Positions 1 to 5,263 of a DNA stretch of 7,984 bases are shown here, in pieces. This stretch comes from an uncultured Alphaproteobacteria bacterium. GTDB taxonomy: Bacteria > Pseudomonadota > Alphaproteobacteria > Reyranellales > Reyranellaceae. Position 1 is the first letter of the stretch; every line of letters starts with the position of its first letter. The translations under genes and the position numbers were made by a program. Below the pieces are notes generated by a model. The model worked only from the letters and a program-made list of their open reading frames with translations, was not told where the DNA came from and ran no database searches. Location of the stretch: NCBI GenBank assembly GCA_903929895.1, contig CAIYWM010000988.1:1-7984 (forward strand). Direction: 5' to 3'.

Positions 1-552
1 CACGACGGCGTCGAGATCGAACTCTTGCTCAACGACCGCAACGTCGACCTCATCGAGGAAGGGATCGACGTGGCGGTCCGCATCGGCGCCCTTGCCGATT
101 CAGGTCTCGTCGCCCGGCCGGTCGGGCACGTCCGGCGACAGTGGGTGGCGAGTCCCGCCTATCTCGCCACACATGGGACGCCGACGGCGCCGGCGGATCT
201 TGCAAGGCACGAGGCGCTGCTGGGCACGTCCCGTGGGGCGATGGAATGGACCTTCGGCGGTCGCCGTCGCGGCGCGCCCACCCATCTCGCGGGCCGGCTG
301 CGCGTCGACGATATCGAGACCCGCCTGCGCCTGGCGCGCGAAGGCCGCGGCATCGCACAGTTCCTCTCCTATCAGGTCGCCGAGGATCTTGCCGCCGGAC
401 GTCTCGTGCGCCTGTTGCGCCGCTTCGAGGCGCCGCGGCTGCCGGTGCAACTCCTCACGAAGGGCCGCGCCCATCGCGCACCGAAGATCGACGCGTTCCT
501 CGATTTCGCGGCCAGGAAATTGTCGGCCCTGCCTGTACTGCACCCCGATTGA
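1..552 (+). CDS. LysR-type transcriptional regulator, C-terminal part (5' end outside window)
   Basis: The reading frame is open from the first base and ends at TGA 550-552, giving the last 183 residues. What is visible is the effector-binding domain: a segment with VDLIEEGIDVAVRIG followed by DSGLVARPVG, which is characteristic of the CrgA-like group of LysR regulators, then YLATHGTP and a C-terminal GIAQFLSYQV / GRLVRLL region. The N-terminal helix-turn-helix lies upstream and is not seen, so target and effector cannot be inferred. It is transcribed toward the methyltransferase gene with only 50 bases between the two stop codons. LysR regulators often control a divergent neighbour upstream, so this one need not regulate the NRPS genes; it may simply mark the border of the locus. 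The family call is firm; any role in the cluster is speculation. Confidence 0.9.
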   Translation, partial: HDGVEIELLLNDRNVDLIEEGIDVAVRIGALADSGLVARPVGHVRRQWVASPAYLATHGTPTAPADLARHEALLGTSRGAMEWTFGGRRRGAPTHLAGRLRVDDIETRLRLAREGRGIAQFLSYQVAEDLAAGRLVRLLRRFEAPRLPVQLLTKGRAHRAPKIDAFLDFAARKLSALPVLHPD

Positions 553-602
553 CCGACTCGGAGCAGTCCGAAGGAGATGCCGTTCCAGACGACGAACCCG
601 GC

Positions 603-1418
603 CTAGCTTTTGAGCCGCGCGACGTACCCGCGATAGGTGCAGCGGCCGAGTTCGGGATGCGTCTGGATGCGGTGGGCGAGCTGGTCGATGGTCCACTCGT
701 CGAGGATCTCGTAGCCCAGCTTCTGCAGCGCTGCCGGCACTTCATGCACATTGCGCATCTGGTAGGGCACTTCGGCCAGGCCGAAATTCTCGAGTGTGAC
801 GACGGTCGGGCCGTCGCGCGTCACGACCTTGTTCAGCAGGATGTGGCGCGGCCGAGTGCTAAGGCGGCCGACCAGCTTCTCGAACGGCTCGCGCAGATAA
901 GGCAGCAGGCCCGAGGCCAGCAGCACGTCCGCGGACGGCGCCTCCTCGAGGCGCTCGACGAAGGAGAGAGTGCGGTCTTGCGGTCGCTGCTGCGCGCGGC
1001 CGGCCCGTACCAGCGCGGGCAGATCGTAGACCACCCATTGCAGCCGATCGAGGTCGAGATAGGGCGCGAAAGCACGGTACTTCACGCCGACATGGCCACC
1101 GGCGTCGACCAGGCATTGCATGTCGGGCGCCAGGCGCTGCAGCCAGTAGAGCACCGGGTAATCCCACGGCGCGCACTCCTGCATGAACGCCTGCGACACC
1201 GGTGCGACGCTGTCGTGGTCGTAGCCTGCCAGCCGGCCGGCCCGGACGTTCGCCAGTGCCTCGTCGTAGGAGGCGAAGGCGCCGCGGAAGCGCACCGGCT
1301 CGCCGCGCAGGGCACGGAAGCGGCCATAGGCCATGAAGGCGAGATTTTCGAAAGGATTCAGCACCGCCGCGAACCTAGCCAACCGCCGACGGAGTGTCCA
1401 AGATCGCGGCCGTAGCAT
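603..1418 (-). CDS. Putative methyltransferase, TIGR04325-like
   Basis: The protein is 271 residues from ATG 1418. It resembles the TIGR04325 putative methyltransferases in order and spacing of blocks: FRGAFASYDEAL near residue 44, a YPVLYWLQRL segment near 88, the SAM-binding-like strand and loop CLVDAGGHVG (about 102-111), WVVYDLPALV (128-137), and ADVLLASGLLPYL (153-165). A PRHILLNKVV strand and a C-terminal GYEILDEW segment follow. No transmembrane helix is seen. The family has no well-defined substrate; members occur in glycan and secondary-metabolite loci, so methylation of the NRPS product is only a suggestion. The start is uncertain: ATG 1334 would give 243 residues. The extra 28 codons have more A/T third positions and rarer codons (cta, agg) than the rest, which argues somewhat for 1334, while the longer N-terminus is normal for the family. 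Neither start has a clear ribosome binding site. Confidence 0.75.
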   Translation of the reverse strand: MLRPRSWTLRRRLARFAAVLNPFENLAFMAYGRFRALRGEPVRFRGAFASYDEALANVRAGRLAGYDHDSVAPVSQAFMQECAPWDYPVLYWLQRLAPDMQCLVDAGGHVGVKYRAFAPYLDLDRLQWVVYDLPALVRAGRAQQRPQDRTLSFVERLEEAPSADVLLASGLLPYLREPFEKLVGRLSTRPRHILLNKVVTRDGPTVVTLENFGLAEVPYQMRNVHEVPAALQKLGYEILDEWTIDQLAHRIQTHPELGRCTYRGYVARLKS

Positions 1419-1419
1419 G
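1332..1419. promoter_or_regulatory. Divergent start region with two CATG palindromes
   Basis: CATG occurs at 1332-1335 and 1416-1419. Each palindrome provides an ATG on both strands in the correct frames: 1334 or 1418 for the minus-strand methyltransferase and 1333 or 1417 for the plus-strand phosphopantetheinyl transferase. If both genes use the 1416-1419 copy, their start codons overlap by two bases and the promoters must lie inside the opposite gene. If the methyltransferase starts at 1334 and the transferase at 1417, an 82-base divergent spacer is left that could hold both promoters. It is less GC-rich than its surroundings, which fits that role. I see no convincing -35/-10 pair or operator. 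Confidence 0.4.
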
Positions 1420-2073
1420 AGCCGACACGACATCCAACTCTGGTCCTGGTCTCTCGACGACGAGCCGCCAGGCGGCGAGACCCTGCTTACCGATGAGGAG
1501 CGCGACCGCGCGCAACGCTTCGTCGGTCCGTTGCTGCAGCGTCGCTTCGTGGCGGCGCGCGCCCAGCTCCGCGCCCTGCTCGGCCACCATCTCGGCCGTG
1601 ATCCCCGCAGCCTCGTCTTCCTGCTGAACGAGTTCGGCAAACCACGGCTCGCCGACCATCCCGGCGTGCATTTCAACCTCAGCCATTCGCAGGATCGCGC
1701 GCTGCTGGCGGTGAGCGACGGCCCGGAGATCGGTGCCGACCTCGAGATGATGCGCGCCGTCGACCATCTCGACCTCGCGCGACGCTACTTCCATCCCGAC
1801 GAGGTCGGCGCCATCGAGCGGCATCGTGACCCGCGGCAGGCCTTCTTCCGAATCTGGACGCTCAAGGAGGCGGTGGTGAAGGCGATCGGCCTCGGACTCG
1901 CGCTGCCGCTCGACAGCTTCGCGGTCTCGATCGACGGGCCGCGCCCCGTCATGGCCGTCGCGCCGCCCGAGTCGCCGGGCGCCTGGTGGCTGCACCTCGA
2001 GCCGGGCGACTACTGCCGTGCCGTGGCGGTACCCGGTGGCGGTGAATTCGGACTGATCCAGCGCAACGTCTGA
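1417..2073 (+). CDS. Sfp-type 4'-phosphopantetheinyl transferase
   Basis: This enzyme transfers phosphopantetheine from coenzyme A to the conserved Ser of carrier proteins. The protein is 218 residues, typical for the Sfp/Gsp group. Motifs in order: FGKPRL at 73-78, FNLSHS at 86-91, GADLE at 106-110 (Asp108 and Glu110 as likely Mg2+ ligands), and the signature WTLKEAVVKAIGLGL at 147-161 (Glu151 and Lys155 being the key residues of the W..KE...K motif). The N-terminal DIQLWSWSLD segment is the usual beginning of the family, supporting the start at 1417 over the upstream in-frame ATG at 1333. No good ribosome binding site precedes either. It lies on the strand opposite to the NRPS genes but is embedded among them, so its natural substrate is very likely the carrier domain encoded at about 5466. 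Confidence 0.93.
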   Translation: MSRHDIQLWSWSLDDEPPGGETLLTDEERDRAQRFVGPLLQRRFVAARAQLRALLGHHLGRDPRSLVFLLNEFGKPRLADHPGVHFNLSHSQDRALLAVSDGPEIGADLEMMRAVDHLDLARRYFHPDEVGAIERHRDPRQAFFRIWTLKEAVVKAIGLGLALPLDSFAVSIDGPRPVMAVAPPESPGAWWLHLEPGDYCRAVAVPGGGEFGLIQRNV

Positions 2074-3041
2074 TCGCTGCGGCCGAGCAACGCCCGGAGG
2101 GCTGCCTCGTCGCGCAGCAGGGCGCTTCGGAAAAAGGCGGCCTGGGTCCTGCCGATCGCTTCGTTGATGTCCGTGCGTTCGAAGTTCGTGCGGATCGGCA
2201 GATGGCGGCGCATCCGGAACAGCCCATCAGCGAGGTCATTGTGCTCGGCAGCCGGGATCTGCGCCCAGTAACCGTGCGGCCGCTCCATGCGAAGACTGTT
2301 GTGCGGGATGTCGAGGGCACTCACCTTGGCGTAGTTGCGCGTAAACGCATCGGGTGAGGCGAGCTCGGCATCGGAGGGAAAGGCCTCGCGGCTCGACATC
2401 AGGAAGTAGTTTGGCACGCCGATGCGACGGGCGGCGGGGCCGAACAGGCCGCCATCGAGATTGTAGACCGCGACGATGTGCGGGTCCTTGGACGCGGCTG
2501 CCAGGCCAGAGGGGCCGCCGATCGACATGCCGAGCACGCCGACGCGGTCGAGGGCGATCCGGTCGGCGAGATCGGGAAGCTGTCCGTCGCGCAGTGCCGC
2601 CAGCACCTCGACAATGCGGTTGCCCTGGGTGGTGACATGGCGCGCCGCGCGCCGCATCGACTCCTCCGTCTGCGCCTCGGTGAGCAGCTCGAACGAGACG
2701 CCCTTGTCCGGGTCGGTGGCGCGGTCGCTCGCATAGTCATCGACGCCCACGACGACAAAGCCGTTGCTCGCGAGATTCTCGACCTGCGCGCGGCTCTGCG
2801 CGCGCGTTCCGCCCCAGCCCGGCGAATAGAGGACCAGCGGCGCCGGCCCCTTGAGCTCGCGCGGCTGCCAGATCGTCACGACGAGCGGCCGCCCGTTGGC
2901 GTCCTTCAGCGTGGCGTTGCTCTCGGCGACCGCGTCGGGACCGCCGGGCGTCGGCCAGCGCGGCACGAGGACGTACCAGCCGGCCGCCATGACAACGGCC
3001 ACGACCAGCACAGCGAAGAGGAATAGGCGGAGGAGGGTCAC
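2010..3041 (-). CDS. Membrane-anchored alpha/beta hydrolase (PAF acetylhydrolase-like)
   Basis: The protein is 343 residues from GTG 3041. Residues about 3-26 form one hydrophobic segment (LLRLFLFAVLVVAVVMAAG) without an obvious cleavage site, so the catalytic domain is probably held on the outer face of the inner membrane. The fold shows LYSPGWGG at 71-78 (oxyanion-hole region), the nucleophile elbow GMSIGG at 171-176 with Ser173, an Asp at 196 in YNLDGG, and His267 in AEHNDLAD. This order matches serine hydrolases of the platelet-activating-factor acetylhydrolase / dienelactone hydrolase type. The GTG start overlaps the TGA of the thioesterase gene; an internal ATG at codon 18 would destroy the membrane segment, so GTG is preferred. 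The last roughly 20 residues are encoded antisense to the end of the phosphopantetheinyl transferase. The substrate is unknown; hydrolysis or release of an ester or lipid product of the cluster is possible. Confidence 0.83.
   Translation of the reverse strand: MTLLRLFLFAVLVVAVVMAAGWYVLVPRWPTPGGPDAVAESNATLKDANGRPLVVTIWQPRELKGPAPLVLYSPGWGGTRAQSRAQVENLASNGFVVVGVDDYASDRATDPDKGVSFELLTEAQTEESMRRAARHVTTQGNRIVEVLAALRDGQLPDLADRIALDRVGVLGMSIGGPSGLAAASKDPHIVAVYNLDGGLFGPAARRIGVPNYFLMSSREAFPSDAELASPDAFTRNYAKVSALDIPHNSLRMERPHGYWAQIPAAEHNDLADGLFRMRRHLPIRTNFERTDINEAIGRTQAAFFRSALLRDEAALRALLGRSDQTLRWISPNSPPPGTATARQ
3038..3041 (-). other. GTGA stop/start overlap, thioesterase to hydrolase
   Basis: On the minus strand the TGA stop of the thioesterase frame (3040-3038) overlaps the GTG start of the hydrolase (3041-3039). 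No strong Shine-Dalgarno sequence precedes the GTG, so translation of the hydrolase probably depends on ribosomes finishing the upstream frame. Confidence 0.7.
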
Positions 3042-3871
3042 AGCGGACGCAAGACGGTTGCGATCTCGGCCGCTGGCTGCTCGCGGAACATGTCGAAATG
3101 GCCGCTGTTCACGTCGACCTTGGCGAACGTGCCGGCGACCAGGGGCTTCCAGCCCATGTGCTCGTCGAACAGCCGGCCGCGCAGCGGCTCGTTGCTGCGG
3201 AACAGCACGACGTCGCCGGCATAGGGCGTCGGCCGGTACTGCGCGACCTTGCTGTAGAGATAGTCGTCGAACCACTCGCCGGCCAGTGCCTGCCGCGTCG
3301 GTCCTGCTTCCGGGGGCAGCAGGCCGAGATGGTAGAGCACCGGCTTGCGCAACAGCTCGTCGAAGCCGACCTCGCCCTCGCGGAACCGCCTGACGCGCTT
3401 CTTGTACCGGTCGAGGCGGAGTTGCTGGCGGCGCAGCACGCGCTCCCAGCGCGACATGGTCTCGCGATAGCCGGGCGCCCAGCTATCGAACAGCGCGACC
3501 AGCGGCACCTTCTCGCCCATCGCCGTGAGTTGGCGCGCCGCCTCGAAGGCCAGCACGCCATAGATGCAGTGGCCGCCCAGGATGTAGGGCCCGCGCGGCT
3601 GCGCCCAGCGGATCAGCCGCACCGCATAGGCGCCGAAATCCTCGAACGTGTAGGCGTCGAGATCGACGGGTCCGTCCTGGTGGTACATCAGGATGTCGGT
3701 GAAGGGTCGCTGCTCGCCGAGCTGGCGCGCGAGCTGAAAATAGACCGAGCGGTTGTTGAGCACGATCATCGGCGTGCGCGGACCGTCCTCGTGGAAGCGC
3801 ACGACCTGCCGTTCCGGCTCGTGCACCGGGATGGGCTCGCCATGCGCCACGGCCGGGCGCCCCGACGGCAA
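3038..3871 (-). CDS. NRPS thioesterase domain with Cys nucleophile (distal half of the C-TE frame)
   Basis: The domain is an alpha/beta-hydrolase thioesterase of the type that ends NRPS assembly lines. Counting from TTG 3871: GPYILGGHCIYGVLAFEAA spans about 94-112, with Cys102 where the family normally has Ser (GHSxGG). LFDSWAPGY follows with Asp129, 27 residues after the nucleophile as in the surfactin TE, and SGHFDMF holds His258. A Cys-Asp-His triad is therefore complete. The N-terminal oxyanion loop, usually a PxGG-type segment, is instead MIVLNNRSVYFQL, lacking the glycines. The frame is open back to 4030, just after the TAG, with no ATG or GTG in that stretch. TTG 3871 is the first conventional initiation codon, but it lacks a good ribosome binding site and is probably not a genuine start. 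Natively this half is most likely the C-terminus of one larger protein. Confidence 0.75.
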   Translation of the reverse strand: MPSGRPAVAHGEPIPVHEPERQVVRFHEDGPRTPMIVLNNRSVYFQLARQLGEQRPFTDILMYHQDGPVDLDAYTFEDFGAYAVRLIRWAQPRGPYILGGHCIYGVLAFEAARQLTAMGEKVPLVALFDSWAPGYRETMSRWERVLRRQQLRLDRYKKRVRRFREGEVGFDELLRKPVLYHLGLLPPEAGPTRQALAGEWFDDYLYSKVAQYRPTPYAGDVVLFRSNEPLRGRLFDEHMGWKPLVAGTFAKVDVNSGHFDMFREQPAAEIATVLRPL

Positions 3872-4030
3872 CGTCCCGCTGGGGGCCGCGATGCCGGCCA
3901 GAGCCGCGTTCGCCGCCAGCGGCCCGTCGGCCGCGGTCGCGAGCGTCTCGAGGCAGAGGCGCCACGCGTCCAGCAGCGCCTTGACGGTGGCCGGCTCGTA
4001 GAGGCCGGCATCGGCCTCGCAGGACAGGCG

Positions 4031-5263
4031 CTAGCCTTCGTCGCGGCCGATCATGTAGAAGTTGAGTGGCCACTGTGTGCCCGACGAGAAGGAGGGCAGC
4101 GAGACCAGGCCGAAGCGGCCCGTACCGTCGCGCTCGGTCTCGGTGGTGCCGGAATAGGAGCGGTGCAGCACGAGGTTGGCGGCGTGCAGCGGCTGCCCGT
4201 CGCGGCGCGCGGCGAAGTTCTCGGCGATCTCGAACGGCAGGCGCTGGTGGCGCAGCGCTTCCTGCACACGCTCGTTGGCGACGCCGACGAAGCCGTGCAG
4301 GGTCATGGCGTCGTCGACCGGCAGGCAGAGGGTGATCGAGTTCACCGTCGGCCCGATCAGCTCCGCAGCCTCGGGCTCCTCGCGGTTGGCGACCTGGGAG
4401 CCGAACACGATTTCGGCGCTCCCCGTCACGCGATGCAGCATCAGCCCCAACGCCGCCACGGCCAGACCGAACAGCGTGGCGCCATGCTTCCGCGCGAAGC
4501 TCTCGACCGCCGCGCTGAGGTCACCCGGCAGCAGCAGCGAGGTGATGTTGCTGCGCTCGCCGGGCCGCGTGCCGGTGGGCAGGGCGTGGTCGGCCGGCAC
4601 GGGGGTGGCCGAAGCGCCGCGGAGCCGCCGCATCCAGTAGGCGCGCGCCTCGTCGAGTTCGCCACTCGCCAGCAGCTCGTTCTGCCAGGCAGCGTAGTCG
4701 GCGAACTGCAGGTCGGGCGGTGTGGCGTCGGGCGCGCGCCCGTCGTCGATCGCCTCGGCGGCTGCGCGCAGCTCGCTTACGATCAAGCCGGTCGACCACC
4801 CGTCGCAGATCAGCGAATGCAGGGTGAGCAGCAGGACGCTACGGTCGGGCGTCAGCCGCAGCAGGCAGGAGCGCAGGAGCGGCGCCACCGCAGGATCGAT
4901 CGGCGCCACGGCTTCGGCGCGGGCGATCTCCTCGGCGCGCGACTCGCGCTCCTCGGCCGGCAGCGCCGTCAGGTCGATGGCGTTCAGCTTCACCGGGCAG
5001 GACGGATGCACCTCCTGCGCCAGCCGGCCGTCGATCTCGCGGAACGAGGTGCGCAGGATCTCGTGCCGGCGCATCAGCGCCTGCAGCGCGCCCTCCGCTG
5101 CGGCATGCGACAGCGTGCCGGTCACCAGCCAGCGCATGGCGATGTTCAGTCCCTGCGGTCCGCGGCTGCGCTGCTGGGCGAAGAAGCGTTCCTGCAGCAT
5201 CGTGCAGGCGAACGCCTGCGCGTCCGCCGCCGTCAGCCTGCCGTCATGTTCGCCCGTGTTCAC
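4031..5263 (-). CDS. NRPS condensation domain with altered active site (proximal half of the C-TE frame)
   Basis: The protein is 410 residues from GTG 5263 to TAG 4031-4033. It shows the condensation-domain layout: the early MLQERFFAQQ region (22-31, C1-like), MRRHEILRTSF at 64-74 (C2), LTLHSLICDGWSTGLIV at 146-162 (C3), DLQFADYAAWQ at 184-194 (C4), IVFGSQVANR at 285-294, and IGPTVNSITLCLP at 303-315 (C5). The catalytic C3 motif HHxxxDG reads HSLICDG, so the second, catalytic His is Ser150. The GTG start overlaps the stop of the upstream NRPS gene; the next in-frame ATG (5200) would cut into the C1 region. As it stands the product lacks the last 50 or so residues of a C domain. It may act as a scaffold, catalyse something other than amide formation, or be inactive. 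Confidence 0.85.
   Translation of the reverse strand: MNTGEHDGRLTAADAQAFACTMLQERFFAQQRSRGPQGLNIAMRWLVTGTLSHAAAEGALQALMRRHEILRTSFREIDGRLAQEVHPSCPVKLNAIDLTALPAEERESRAEEIARAEAVAPIDPAVAPLLRSCLLRLTPDRSVLLLTLHSLICDGWSTGLIVSELRAAAEAIDDGRAPDATPPDLQFADYAAWQNELLASGELDEARAYWMRRLRGASATPVPADHALPTGTRPGERSNITSLLLPGDLSAAVESFARKHGATLFGLAVAALGLMLHRVTGSAEIVFGSQVANREEPEAAELIGPTVNSITLCLPVDDAMTLHGFVGVANERVQEALRHQRLPFEIAENFAARRDGQPLHAANLVLHRSYSGTTETERDGTGRFGLVSLPSFSSGTQWPLNFYMIGRDEG
5260..5263 (-). other. GTGA stop/start overlap, C-A-PCP to C-TE
   Basis: On the minus strand the TGA stop of the C-A-PCP gene (5262-5260) overlaps the GTG start of the C-TE frame (5263-5261). This explains the change of reading frame at this point without a frameshift: it is a split assembly line with coupled translation. 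It is the same arrangement as the junction at 3038-3041. Confidence 0.75.

Larger units (their letters stand above)
3038..5263 (-). pseudogene. Condensation-thioesterase (C-TE) gene interrupted by one in-frame TAG
   Basis: Read from GTG 5263 to TGA 3038-3040, a single frame encodes a continuous C domain plus TE domain of about 741 codons, broken only by TAG at 4033-4031 (codon 411). The conserved late C-domain sequence runs straight through the stop: NFYMIGRDEG before it, RLSCEADAGLYEP after it. An aromatic residue is expected at this position, and TAG is one base from both TGG (Trp) and TAC/TAT (Tyr). No frame change or other lesion is seen in either half, and third-position G/C bias is kept on both sides. 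This implies a very recent nonsense mutation, a base-call error, or suppression of the codon. The architecture, if continuous, is C-TE with no adenylation or carrier domain, complementing the C-A-PCP protein encoded immediately upstream. The two halves are described separately below. Confidence 0.6.

Noticed and set aside
558..571. A 5-base inverted repeat (TCGGA, 4-base loop, TCCGA) between the LysR and methyltransferase stop codons
   Set aside because: The stem is too short and has no U tract, so it is not a convincing terminator even though the convergent location would suit one.
571..606. AAGGAG followed by a tiny open frame just after the LysR gene
   Set aside because: The ATG lies directly against the AAGGAG without proper spacing and the frame has only nine codons; nothing supports a real peptide.
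141..1415. A 424-codon open frame on the plus strand over the LysR gene and opposite the methyltransferase
   Set aside because: It runs through the LysR gene out of frame and antisense to the methyltransferase, has no family signature, and shows the same biased composition as other GC shadows.
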